Shown piece after piece: positions 8,674-16,525 of a stretch of DNA of 64,000 nucleotides. Within the stretch, counting starts at the first letter, position 1; each line of letters starts with the position of its first letter. Both the position numbers and the translations under genes were made by a program. The DNA comes from Gammaproteobacteria bacterium. Lineage in GTDB: Bacteria; Pseudomonadota; Gammaproteobacteria; Pseudomonadales; Azotimanducaceae. The stretch is taken from contig VXYL01000057.1 of the NCBI GenBank assembly GCA_009846005.1, forward strand, positions 24,381-88,380. Direction: 5' to 3'. The notes beneath the pieces are model-generated. The model saw nothing but the letters and a program-made list of their open reading frames with translations, did not search any database and had not been told where the DNA came from.

Positions 8674-9447
8674 ATGCTCTCCCGAGACCAACATGATCGC
8701 TTTCGCAGACAGGGGCTCGTGCATCTCGACGCGTTTCTGCCCGCCGATGAAGTGGACGCCGCCTGCGCGGCGACGAGGCGGGTCTTCGACGAGGCTGAGA
8801 CCAATGGCTCGGCACAACCGGCGGTTCCGGCGAAAGGAAGGTTGCGCGGCGCAAGCGAATCCGAGCCCATCCGCAGCCTCTTTACCGCCGCACTCATGGA
8901 TGTAGTCACCGAACTTGCGGGAGGTCGTCCGGTTCGCCCAATGGGCAATCGGCCGCAATTCTTGGTGACGATGCCGAACGCGGAGGAGTGGACGGTGCCG
9001 CCGACAATCTGGCACGTCGACCTGCCACGCCTGCCGAGCAACTGCCTGGTCGGGATCCAGGTCTTCACGTTTCTAAGCGATGTCGTACCCCGAGGCGGCG
9101 GAACGCTCGTGGTCGCGGGTTCGCATCGCCTCCTGAACAACGGGTCGCGCGTACGCTCGAAGAACATCAAGAAACGGCTGCGCCGGCTACCCTACTTCCA
9201 GGATCTGATGTCCAAGCAGTCCGGCGATCGGGAACGCTTTTTGACCGAGCCGGGCACGGCGCAAGACCCCGATGCCGGCGACGTCTCGCTGCGCGTCGTC
9301 GAACTGTGCGGGCAACCCGGCGACGTCTACCTCACCGACATGCGGCTGTTGCACACCCTCGCGCCCAACGCGACGGATGAGCCGCGCGTGATGCTGACGC
9401 ATCGCTTCGTAGTCGAGGAATTGGCGAACGCGTTGTGGGACGAATAA
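8674..9447 (+). CDS. Phytanoyl-CoA dioxygenase family protein
   Basis: A 257-residue Fe(II)/2-oxoglutarate-dependent oxygenase of the PhyH family. The facial triad is visible as WHVD (His114, Asp116) and the distal histidine in MRLLHTLAPNATD, followed by the 2-oxoglutarate-binding arginine in EPRVMLTHRF. The N-terminal FRRQGLVHLDAFLPADEV is typical of the family. Likely hydroxylates a small molecule or acyl chain; the substrate cannot be predicted. It is about 100 bp after the alpha-E gene on the same strand and convergent with the CoA-transferase gene; a REP-like element separates them. Confidence 0.88.
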   Translation: MLSRDQHDRFRRQGLVHLDAFLPADEVDAACAATRRVFDEAETNGSAQPAVPAKGRLRGASESEPIRSLFTAALMDVVTELAGGRPVRPMGNRPQFLVTMPNAEEWTVPPTIWHVDLPRLPSNCLVGIQVFTFLSDVVPRGGGTLVVAGSHRLLNNGSRVRSKNIKKRLRRLPYFQDLMSKQSGDRERFLTEPGTAQDPDAGDVSLRVVELCGQPGDVYLTDMRLLHTLAPNATDEPRVMLTHRFVVEELANALWDE

Positions 9448-9472
9448 AACGAGCTTCATGGGCAACTGGCAC

Positions 9473-9497
9473 GGGCCGCCACAAGGGCGGCCCCTAC
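9473..9497 (-). repeat. REP-like palindrome (GTAG head)
   Basis: GGGCCGCC-aca-AGGGCGGCCC followed by CTAC; read on the minus strand this is GTAG plus a palindrome. The head supplies the TAG stop (9496-9494) of the CoA-transferase gene. Confidence 0.7.
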
Positions 9498-10684
9498 GGA
9501 GCGCTCACGATCCCGTTCACGAGCAACGCTTGGCGTCGATCCTTCTCGTAGCCAAGCTCCGCAAGGATGTCCATCGTGTGCTCGCCCAAGTGCGGCGCGC
9601 CGTGGCGGATTTCGGGAACCGTAACCGCGAACCGCGCCGCATTGCGCGCCTGGCGAAGGCGACCGGCGTGGGGATGATCCGTCTCGATCACGATGCCGCT
9701 GGCGTCCACCTGGGCGTGGCGGACCATCTCCGCCCGGGTTAGCACCGGCGCACAAGGTACGCCTGCCGCTTCCAAGACTTCGAGCCATTCGTCCGCCGTT
9801 TTCTCGAGAAGCGCCTCTTGGGTCAGTTCCAAGCGCTTGTTGGCATGGCGGTCCCGCCCCGCCGGCGTCTTGAAGCGTTCATCGTCCAGCCATTCGGGGT
9901 GGCCGACCGCATGGCACAGGCCCTGCCATTGGTCGTTGGCCATGACCGACACGCTGATGTAGCCGCTCGCGGTCTCGTAGATGAGGTCGATGAAGGTGGC
10001 CGCATGAGCGACATCGACCTCCTTGCCGACGAAGGTCTGGCTGCCCATGTCCGTCGACCAGAGGAAGGCGACGACGGAATCCAGCATGGATAGCCGGATG
10101 TGCTGACCGACGCCGGTGCGCTCGCGGCTGAACAACGCCGCCGAGACCGCTTGGGCGGCAGTCACACCGGTCAGCTTGTCCGGGAGAACCGTCCGGATCA
10201 GCCGGGGTCGATCATGGTCCGATCCCGCCTGGACGCTGGCCAGGCCCGACAGCGCCTGGATGATCGGGTCGTAGACCGGCTTGCCGGCATAGGGGCCGCG
10301 CTCGCCCCAGCCGCTCATCGACACGTAGATCACCTCCGGCTTGACGGCCTTCAGATCGTCGTAGTCGAGACCAAGCCGCGCCATGACCCCGGGACGGTAG
10401 TTCTGGACGAAAACGTCGGCGGTGCGGGCGAGATCCAGTACGACCTGGCGACCTGCCGGCGACTTGGCGTCCACCGAAATCGAGCGCTTGTTGCGGTTGT
10501 TGTTGACGAACGCGGCCGTGAAATGGCGCTGGCCGTAGCCCGCGCGTCGTGCATGGTCACTGCGTGCTGGGGCTTCGACCTTGATGACGTCGGCACCCTG
10601 GTCGGCGAGGATCATCGTGCCGTAGGGGCCGGCGATCATCGTCGTGAAGTCGATGATCCTGACGCCGTCGAGAGGCCCGGTCAC
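9494..10684 (-). CDS. CaiB/BaiF family (class III) CoA-transferase
   Basis: A 396-residue class III CoA-transferase that moves CoA between carboxylic acids through an aspartyl thioester. The N-terminus LDGVRIIDFTTMIAGPYGTM and ADQGADVIKVEAP is the family signature, as is YVSMSGWGERGPYAGKP; the catalytic aspartate is probably in LSMLDSVVAF. The GTG start was chosen because it overlaps the stop of the DUF4276 gene (GTGA) and leaves a complete family N-terminus; the frame runs open further upstream without homology. The stop TAG comes from a REP-like GTAG head. Coupling to an ATPase/DUF4276 pair is odd for a metabolic enzyme. Confidence 0.9.
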   Translation of the reverse strand: MTGPLDGVRIIDFTTMIAGPYGTMILADQGADVIKVEAPARSDHARRAGYGQRHFTAAFVNNNRNKRSISVDAKSPAGRQVVLDLARTADVFVQNYRPGVMARLGLDYDDLKAVKPEVIYVSMSGWGERGPYAGKPVYDPIIQALSGLASVQAGSDHDRPRLIRTVLPDKLTGVTAAQAVSAALFSRERTGVGQHIRLSMLDSVVAFLWSTDMGSQTFVGKEVDVAHAATFIDLIYETASGYISVSVMANDQWQGLCHAVGHPEWLDDERFKTPAGRDRHANKRLELTQEALLEKTADEWLEVLEAAGVPCAPVLTRAEMVRHAQVDASGIVIETDHPHAGRLRQARNAARFAVTVPEIRHGAPHLGEHTMDILAELGYEKDRRQALLVNGIVSAP

Positions 10685-11394
10685 GTAACTTGCTCCTTTG
10701 CATCCTCGGCCGTGCGCTCCAGACACGTCAACCAATCGTCGAAGTGGCGACATTCGCTCCGGATCTTCGGCAGTCCGATCTCCAAAACAGCCAAGTTCCC
10801 CATAAACGGCTTGTCGTATCCCCGAACGATCCCTCCTATGCGCTTCGACGGGGCCGTTTGAGGTGAGTCGTCTATCTCCTCCGGTGTAGCAAACCGAGCT
10901 CGAACGGCTTGCAGATCCTTGGCGACACCCTCTTGGCCGATAGCCTTCGCAAATCGGACGCAGTCACTGAACAACAACGCCTCGAACTCGTGCATCAATA
11001 CAAACGGAATGAATCGTTGCGTATCGAGTCCACCGCCCATTCGTTCGCTCACGTCTTCGAGCAACGCCTGCTCGACTGTCTCCGCGCGCTGTTCGAATAG
11101 CTTGGTTGGAGCCGCAGCCCTTCCGGGCCAGGCCCCGTTTCCGCTCTGGGGTAGGCGGTAGTAGTCGACCATCATCGTTGCGACACAGTTTCTATCCTCC
11201 CTGAGATGACCGACGATGTCGTTCCGAACCGCCGGCCACGACCGGATACCCCCTCGTTGCGACCTTGCGCGCGCATTGCCAACCAACCGGGCCGCGACAC
11301 TGACATACCCACGGGATACCAAGTGGCTCGCGAGAACTTCGTTGACGAAAGACTCCTCGGTCTCACCTTCGACATGTACCAATAGCCGCGTCAC
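10681..11394 (-). CDS. DUF4276 family protein (Toprim-like partner of AAA ATPase)
   Basis: A 237-residue protein starting at a GTG that overlaps the ATPase stop by 4 nt. The N-terminal LLVHVEGETEESFVNEVLA carries the conserved VEGxTE acidic motif, followed by TMMVDYYRLP and, later, FVLMHEFEALLFSD, the DUF4276 signature. The acidic residues resemble a Toprim metal site, so nuclease activity is plausible but unproven. DUF4276 genes typically follow an AAA ATPase, an arrangement reminiscent of OLD or PARIS-type anti-phage pairs (ABC ATPase plus Toprim effector). A defence role is inferred from that analogy only. Confidence 0.85.
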   Translation of the reverse strand: MTRLLVHVEGETEESFVNEVLASHLVSRGYVSVAARLVGNARARSQRGGIRSWPAVRNDIVGHLREDRNCVATMMVDYYRLPQSGNGAWPGRAAAPTKLFEQRAETVEQALLEDVSERMGGGLDTQRFIPFVLMHEFEALLFSDCVRFAKAIGQEGVAKDLQAVRARFATPEEIDDSPQTAPSKRIGGIVRGYDKPFMGNLAVLEIGLPKIRSECRHFDDWLTCLERTAEDAKEQVT

Positions 11395-12527
11395 TTGACA
11401 TCCCGGCTTTCCGATGCGGGCCTGCCGCCGAGTTCGTTCTTTTCCCAAAGTTGCCCGAGGCTGTAGCGACGGAGCCAAGACTCCAGCCGGTCCGCGTCCA
11501 ACCTGTTGAGCCGGGTGCCGCCGTCGATACGTTCGGCCACGAGTACGTCGCTCGGCTCGAAATGGTCGAGCAACGTGGACGACTGCGTGGCGAGGAGAAC
11601 CTGGGTCTCCGTCGACACGCTCTTGATGATCGACGATAGGACTGCGATGGAGTAGGGATGCAACCCGAGTTCAGGCTCGTCGAGAAGGACGATGGAAGGG
11701 CGCAGATCGCCAGGCTGAAGAAACAGGGTCGTTAGAGCGATAAAGCGCAGGGTTCCATCCGACAGTGCCGCCGCGTCGAAGTAGGCATCGGACCCCCGAT
11801 GCCGCCATTGCAGGCGGATTTTGTTCTCGTTGAGCGCATCCGGCTCGAGGATGAAGCTGTCGAAGAACGGCGCGACGAGGCGTACGGTGCGTTGGATGAC
11901 GTCAAGCGAGTCTCGGTGCTTCTCCTTCAACAGGTACAGGAAAGCGGCCAGATTGGATCCGTCCGTTCGCAAGCGCCGGTTGTCGTTGACATCGGCGGTT
12001 AGGCGGATTGGTGACCTTCGGGACGTGTCGTCGAACTGGTACTTCGACCAAGTCGCTAAGCATCGCTTCAGGATTTGGGCAACACGCTCGGGCAGATACT
12101 CGCTGCCGATCTCGGCTTCGACGCCGCCGCCAGTCAAGTCTTCCTTGTCGGGCGTCGAGTACCTCAATTTGTCGCTCCAGTAGTACGCCGCCTCCGCAAG
12201 CGGACGCAACCCGTCGCTGTCCGTTGGCACCAAGGTGATTTCGTATTGGTCTACCTCGTCGTTCATCGACACCCTGAACGACATCTCGGTTGTTCGCTGA
12301 GCGCCGAAGTGGAGCAGCTGGTTGGCTCCTCCGGCTTCCGCGACGTAGCGCTTGAGGTTTGCCTGGCGCAGTGCTCCTAGGAACGAGAACGCTTCTACGA
12401 AGTTGGACTTGCCGGATCCATTGGCCCCGATCAGGACATTCACGTCATTGAGCGCGAGCTCGTCGACATCGGCCAAGCTCCTGAATCCCTTGATGGTGAT
12501 GTGGTCGAGTTTGTTGTCCGTCGGCAT
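11391..12527 (-). CDS. AAA family ATPase (SMC/ABC-like, DUF4276 partner)
   Basis: A 378-residue ABC/SMC-type ATPase. The start MPTDNKLDHITIKGFRSL was chosen because the family N-terminal strand begins there; an upstream in-frame ATG adds 32 residues without homology. Walker A is GANGSGKS at 34-41, the ABC signature-like ALSDGTLRF lies near residue 285, Walker B is SIVLLDEPELGLHP, and the switch histidine region is replaced by LLATQSSTLLDHF. This layout matches AAA_21-type ATPases that drive OLD-like and PARIS-like effectors. It is the first gene of a three-gene run with 4-nt overlaps (ATPase, DUF4276, CaiB). Confidence 0.9.
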   Translation of the reverse strand: MPTDNKLDHITIKGFRSLADVDELALNDVNVLIGANGSGKSNFVEAFSFLGALRQANLKRYVAEAGGANQLLHFGAQRTTEMSFRVSMNDEVDQYEITLVPTDSDGLRPLAEAAYYWSDKLRYSTPDKEDLTGGGVEAEIGSEYLPERVAQILKRCLATWSKYQFDDTSRRSPIRLTADVNDNRRLRTDGSNLAAFLYLLKEKHRDSLDVIQRTVRLVAPFFDSFILEPDALNENKIRLQWRHRGSDAYFDAAALSDGTLRFIALTTLFLQPGDLRPSIVLLDEPELGLHPYSIAVLSSIIKSVSTETQVLLATQSSTLLDHFEPSDVLVAERIDGGTRLNRLDADRLESWLRRYSLGQLWEKNELGGRPASESRDVK

Positions 12528-12653
12528 TGTTGGCGGTGCGGAAAACAACCGCGTCGAAAGCAGCGAATCGAAGCCTACGCTGCATGGTTGGGCGACGCCA
12601 GCATCCCGGCCTGACGCGGGCAAGGCCGTCGCCTGGCCCGTTGCGATGCTCGC

Positions 12654-14099
12654 TTATCTCGTAAACAGTCTCTGGACCTCGGGATCGGGCACGGGGCCGC
12701 TTCGAGCCGCGATGACTACGTACGCCAACGTGGATGCGATCAGAGCTGGAAAGACCTCGTGCACCACGTCGCCCATCCCGACCACCAACCAGCCCAGGAG
12801 CACCGCGATTCCCAAGCCGAACGCCGTCAGCGCCGCGGCCTCGTTGCCACGGCGCCAGTGAAGACCCAACAGAATGGTCGGTACGAAACAGACCGCGAAC
12901 AGGCTGCCCGAGAAGATCGTGATCTCGACGATACCGCCCGGCGGGTTCAGGGCAACGATTGCCGCGACCACGGCAAAGCCGGCGACGCCGAGCCGCGCAC
13001 CGCCGACAACGGACGCCTCGGCGCGACGGCGCAAGAGGTCCCGCGATGCCACCGACGCCGCGACCAGCAGCACGCTGTCGAGGGAAGACATGGCCGCGGC
13101 GAGGATGGCGATCACCAGGAAGTCGCCGACCAGCGGCGGGATCACGCCCGGGTCGTTCACCAGCGTCGGCACCACCAGGTCGGTGTCCGTCACGCCGTCG
13201 AGCAGGAAATGCGCGTAGAGGCCGAGCGGGAACAGGCAGAACTGGATCACGAGGATGCCGATCACCGCGACCCAGACACCGACGCGCACGCTGTGCTCGT
13301 CCTTCAGGCCGTAGAAGCGCGTCACCTGGCGGGGATCCACCAGCAGTTTCAACGAGCCGGCAAGCGCGATGCCGATCAGGACCACGAAGGGTATGGCGCC
13401 GTTCAATTCCACGAGGTGGGCGCGCGACGGCTCGTTCGGCAACTCGGCGATGACGCCGACGCCGCCGGCCGCCGAGGTGATGAAGTAGAACAACAGGATC
13501 GATCCCACCACCATCAATGAGCCCTGCAGCACATCGGTGCGCACCACGGAGACGAACCCACCGAGCATCGTGTACATGACGATGAGGCCAAGCGTCACGA
13601 TCACTGCGAGTTGGTAAGGGATGCCGAGGAAGACCTGGAGCAGGTTGCCCGCGCCCTTGAACACCGCGATCAGGTACAACAGGCACGAGAACACGATGAC
13701 CGCCGCCGCGGCGACGCGTACCCGGTCGCTGGCGAACCGGACGGCGAGGAAGTCCGGCACCGTCAGCGATCCCCAGGCCGCCGCGAAGCGCCGCATCCGC
13801 GGCGCCACGATGCGCCACGACAACCAGCAGAAGACCACCATCAAGGCCGCCATGGTCAGCCACGGCAGTCCGTACTCGTAGCTCTTTCCGGCGAGCCCGA
13901 CGTAGCTGTTCGTGCTCGCGAACGTGGCGTAGAACGACACGCCGATCACCGCGCCGCCCATTCCGCGGTTGCCGATGAAGAACCCCGCGGCGGTCTTGCC
14001 TGCGCGCAGGCCTAGCCTGGCGTGGGCCAAGAGGAACGACGTGTAGACGACTGCGAGCGCGACCGCGAACCAGTGCTGGCCCAGCCAGGATCCGATCAC
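12654..14099 (-). CDS. Sodium:solute symporter (SSS family)
   Basis: A 481-residue integral membrane transporter with about 13 hydrophobic segments, typical for the SSS family, which couples solute uptake to Na+ entry. Family features include FFIGNRGMGG, FYATFASTNSYVGLAG in the first helices, VYTMLGGFVSVVRTDVLQG in the middle and MSSLDSVLLVAASVASRDL, the SSS signature region near residue 345. It starts with GTG immediately after the FmdB stop (no spacer), so it is probably the last gene of the ferritin-like operon. The substrate is unknown; its position suggests it imports a substrate of that operon. Confidence 0.9.
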   Translation of the reverse strand: MIGSWLGQHWFAVALAVVYTSFLLAHARLGLRAGKTAAGFFIGNRGMGGAVIGVSFYATFASTNSYVGLAGKSYEYGLPWLTMAALMVVFCWLSWRIVAPRMRRFAAAWGSLTVPDFLAVRFASDRVRVAAAAVIVFSCLLYLIAVFKGAGNLLQVFLGIPYQLAVIVTLGLIVMYTMLGGFVSVVRTDVLQGSLMVVGSILLFYFITSAAGGVGVIAELPNEPSRAHLVELNGAIPFVVLIGIALAGSLKLLVDPRQVTRFYGLKDEHSVRVGVWVAVIGILVIQFCLFPLGLYAHFLLDGVTDTDLVVPTLVNDPGVIPPLVGDFLVIAILAAAMSSLDSVLLVAASVASRDLLRRRAEASVVGGARLGVAGFAVVAAIVALNPPGGIVEITIFSGSLFAVCFVPTILLGLHWRRGNEAAALTAFGLGIAVLLGWLVVGMGDVVHEVFPALIASTLAYVVIAARSGPVPDPEVQRLFTR

Positions 14100-14378
14100 C
14101 TACTCTTCCTGCCCCTTGGCGATGTCGCCACGACGGTTGATGAGCCGGTCCGGGTCGGCCGTCGGCGTGTCGCGCATCGCCTTGTCCACCATGGCGTCGT
14201 ACTTCGGGTCGAGCCGGGCAACCTTGGATCCCTTCGAGAGATGCACGGAGGGCTTGGAGACGATGCGCGACGCCGTACCGCCGCAAGCGCATTGGACCTC
14301 GCTCGGGATCGCCTTGACCGACGCGAGTCTGCCCGTCACCGCACCGCATTCAACGCATCGGTACTCGTAGACGGGCAT
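14100..14378 (-). CDS. FmdB-family zinc ribbon protein
   Basis: A 92-residue protein starting MPVYEYRCVECG, the FmdB-type zinc ribbon with a second knuckle CACGG. The rest is a polar tail (SKGSKVARLDPKYDAMVDKA). FmdB-like proteins are often encoded beside amidases or catabolic enzymes and are thought to be regulators or metal-binding accessory factors. The gene is directly followed by the symporter. An in-frame ATG 34 codons upstream was rejected because it reads through a REP-like element. Confidence 0.85.
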   Translation of the reverse strand: MPVYEYRCVECGAVTGRLASVKAIPSEVQCACGGTASRIVSKPSVHLSKGSKVARLDPKYDAMVDKAMRDTPTADPDRLINRRGDIAKGQEE

Positions 14379-14433
14379 CCTAGAAGTCCGGCAAGCGCTG
14401 CGCCGGTCGCCCGCGCACCCGTGCGGAGCAACC

Positions 14434-14458
14434 GTAGGGAACGGGCTTGTCCCGTCCC
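14434..14458 (+). repeat. REP-like palindrome (GTAG head)
   Basis: GTAGGGAACGGG-cttgt-CCCGTCCC, one mismatch from the window consensus. It lies between the second small SCP2-like gene and the FmdB gene inside the operon, where it could influence mRNA stability or 3' processing. Confidence 0.7.
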
Positions 14459-14513
14459 GGGTCGCCGTCGCCCAGACCACCGTGCGACAAGCGGATTCTT
14501 GCCACGGCGCCAG

Positions 14514-14936
14514 CTAGGCCACAGTGGTCCGTCGCGGCGCAGCGGTGCGCGTCGCCTCGATACGCGCACCCGCATCGCACAGCGCCTGTATCGACAGGTG
14601 GTATCGATCGAACTTCAACCTGAGCATGGGATCGGGTGCCCGCACGATGCCGCGATCTATGTCGAGACTGACCAGTGAGGGTGCGACGCCGCGGGCACGT
14701 CGGGTGAGATAGTCCGTCCATTGCCGCGGCGTCATCTCGATGACCAGTTCGCAGTCCCGGAGCGCGGCCTCGTCGGCCGTTTCGACCGACGCCACCTCGA
14801 AAGCCTCCAAGGCGACGATCCGAACCGCTTTGCCCGACTTGAGCCCCACGACGAGATCTGCCGAGCCGAGTTTTCGGAACCCGGGGTCTTGGTTGACCGC
14901 CTCGCCAGCCGGGTGCACCCAGTCTAGTTGAGCCAT
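14514..14936 (-). CDS. Small SCP2-like protein 2
   Basis: A 140-residue protein starting MAQLDWVHPAGEAVNQDPGF. No clear named family is recognised. The pattern FRKLGSADLVVGLKSGKAVRIVALEAFEV, then LVIEMTPRQWTDYL and SLVSLDIDRGIV, looks like an SCP2/sterol-carrier-type ligand fold. It is paralogous to the gene just upstream: both share an acidic strand, E-M-x3-W, a short helix and LDxDR. It lies 11 nt after that paralog and downstream of the two ferritin-like proteins, so a role as accessory or effector subunit is inferred. Confidence 0.72.
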   Translation of the reverse strand: MAQLDWVHPAGEAVNQDPGFRKLGSADLVVGLKSGKAVRIVALEAFEVASVETADEAALRDCELVIEMTPRQWTDYLTRRARGVAPSLVSLDIDRGIVRAPDPMLRLKFDRYHLSIQALCDAGARIEATRTAAPRRTTVA

Positions 14937-14947
14937 CCCATTACTCC

Positions 14948-15382
14948 TCAAGGGAACTCCGTTTCGACGAGCGCCGAGGCGTCGAAGAAGAACTGCAATG
15001 TCTGGTTGTAGCGGAAGAACAGGTCCTCGCGGACCTGGTCGCCGTGCTTGGACGTCGCCAGGCCATCCTCGCGGTCGAGATCCAAGGTGTTCAGCGTGTG
15101 GTGGAGATCGGCCCCGTCGTTGGCCGCGATGTTGGCAACCATGTCCCGCCACGCCTCCGCCGGCATCTCGAGATAGAAGTCGACATCATCGAGCGTCCCG
15201 TCATCGCCCTCGGCGGCGGCACTGCACTCGAAGCCGTCGAAGGTGAGCACGAAGACCTTCTCGGCGATCCTGAAGCCGGCCACGCAATTGCAGTAGCCGC
15301 CCCCGGCGCCGCGGTAGCGGTCGTCGGCGTTGAACACGTTGCGGACTTCGTCGAACCAGTCGACGGAAGGGAACAGCGCCAT
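14948..15382 (-). CDS. Small SCP2-like protein 1
   Basis: A 144-residue protein starting MALFPSVDWFDEVRNVFN. It shares with its neighbour the pattern LDDVDFYLEMPAEAWRDMV, then LNTLDLDREDG and a C-terminal FRYNQTLQFFFDASA. The fold resembles SCP2-like lipid-binding domains, but the assignment rests on pattern only. Its ATG is one nucleotide after the stop of the ferritin-like paralog B, indicating translational coupling. Function unknown; a small subunit or substrate carrier for the ferritin-like pair is the simplest inference. Confidence 0.75.
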   Translation of the reverse strand: MALFPSVDWFDEVRNVFNADDRYRGAGGGYCNCVAGFRIAEKVFVLTFDGFECSAAAEGDDGTLDDVDFYLEMPAEAWRDMVANIAANDGADLHHTLNTLDLDREDGLATSKHGDQVREDLFFRYNQTLQFFFDASALVETEFP

Positions 15383-15383
15383 T

Positions 15384-16508
15384 TCAGGCCTCGGCGCCAG
15401 TCGGATTCGCGTACTCGTTCAGGGGCGGCGGCAAACGCGCGGGATCTCGCGGCACGCCTAGCCATTGGCAGTAGCCCAGATAGGTTGCGACGTAATCGCG
15501 CATCATGTCCCCATAGACGGCCATGCCGCGTCCCGCGGCCTTGGCAACACCCCGGCCGAATACCACGGCGAGCGCTTCGGCAAGCACGGGATCGCGCAGA
15601 TCCCGGGTCAGCCCGCCCTCGCCGATGGCGATCAGCGTACGCACGACCTGGAGTACGTCGTCGGCATGCGCCATGGCGTACTTGAGATGATCCAGGGCAT
15701 AGGTCACATGGCGCGCCTTGTCGGCCAGCGCATGACCGTAGATGAAGCGCTCCGCGTCGTTGTGGGCGTGGCGGCCAAGGTACTTGTAGAGCGTCATCGC
15801 GAACGTCCCGCGCATGATCAGGAGGTAGACGACGGCTTCGGTCCAGCCGCCCCGGCTCTCCAGGATCATCCGGTTGACCATGCCCGGCCCTTCCAGTCCG
15901 AGGCCGCCGCCGTTGGCGAGCGCTCGCTTCCGGAAGCACTCGTAGTGGCGGGCAGCGTCGAAACTGGCCGTCGCGAGAAACTGCTTGACCTCGTGGTAGC
16001 CGTAGGACATTTGATGCTGCCACCCCGTGATCGTCTCGATGTCGACGTTCGCGTAGCCGACGAGTTCGGTGCAGACCTGGCAGACCGCGTGCTCGACGTC
16101 ATCCGGGAGCGGCTCGATGGTGTCCCAAGGCACGTCCGTGGCCGGCGCCCACCGGCGCTGGATCGCCTCCTCGTAGAGATCCGCGGCGCAGTCTGCCCAG
16201 AGTCCGGCCTTGTCGCGGATCGAATAGCCCACCGGCGGCATGCCCCGGCGCGGAACCGCACCGCGGGGATTGCGGCTCTGATCGGCCCATTGGGTCGGCG
16301 TCTCGCCGTAGATGCCGACGTTTAAATCCCCGAGTCGGAGTCCCGCCTTGCCGGGCTTCACCCGAACGCCCCATTGGCGGGTCTTGTTCATCCAGTTGTA
16401 CTTGGGCTCGAAGGTCCGCTTCTCGTCGGACGCCGTCGACTTGGGCGGCACCGGTTTCTGCGCGGGCTGGTTCGGCGACGAGGGTTTCGCCGCCGGCTTG
16501 TTTGCCAT
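15384..16508 (-). CDS. Ferritin-like protein B (degenerate diiron site)
   Basis: A 374-residue paralog of the gene upstream, starting MANKPAAKPSSPNQ, with a proline/lysine-rich N-terminal tail of about 30 residues. It shares the KPGKAGLRLGDLNVGIYG region, TDVPWDTIEPLPDDVE and CFRKRALANGG. The helices that in paralog A carry two EXXH metal motifs read DAARH (Ala185, His188) and DKARH (Lys264, His267) here: both glutamates are gone while both histidines remain. It is therefore probably unable to bind a normal diiron centre and may be a structural subunit, as beta subunits are to alpha subunits in bacterial multicomponent monooxygenases (analogy only). It is separated from A by 17 nt. Confidence 0.85.
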   Translation of the reverse strand: MANKPAAKPSSPNQPAQKPVPPKSTASDEKRTFEPKYNWMNKTRQWGVRVKPGKAGLRLGDLNVGIYGETPTQWADQSRNPRGAVPRRGMPPVGYSIRDKAGLWADCAADLYEEAIQRRWAPATDVPWDTIEPLPDDVEHAVCQVCTELVGYANVDIETITGWQHQMSYGYHEVKQFLATASFDAARHYECFRKRALANGGGLGLEGPGMVNRMILESRGGWTEAVVYLLIMRGTFAMTLYKYLGRHAHNDAERFIYGHALADKARHVTYALDHLKYAMAHADDVLQVVRTLIAIGEGGLTRDLRDPVLAEALAVVFGRGVAKAAGRGMAVYGDMMRDYVATYLGYCQWLGVPRDPARLPPPLNEYANPTGAEA

Positions 16509-16525
16509 CGGTGGAAATCCGCCGC

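Noticed and set aside
7499..8854. 451-codon minus-strand open frame over the alpha-E gene
   Set aside because: Shadow of high-GC coding sequence on the other strand; the plus-strand gene is well supported.
12759..13520. 253-codon plus-strand frame opposite the symporter
   Set aside because: Low-complexity His/Arg/Asp-rich translation, typical of antisense reading of a membrane protein gene.
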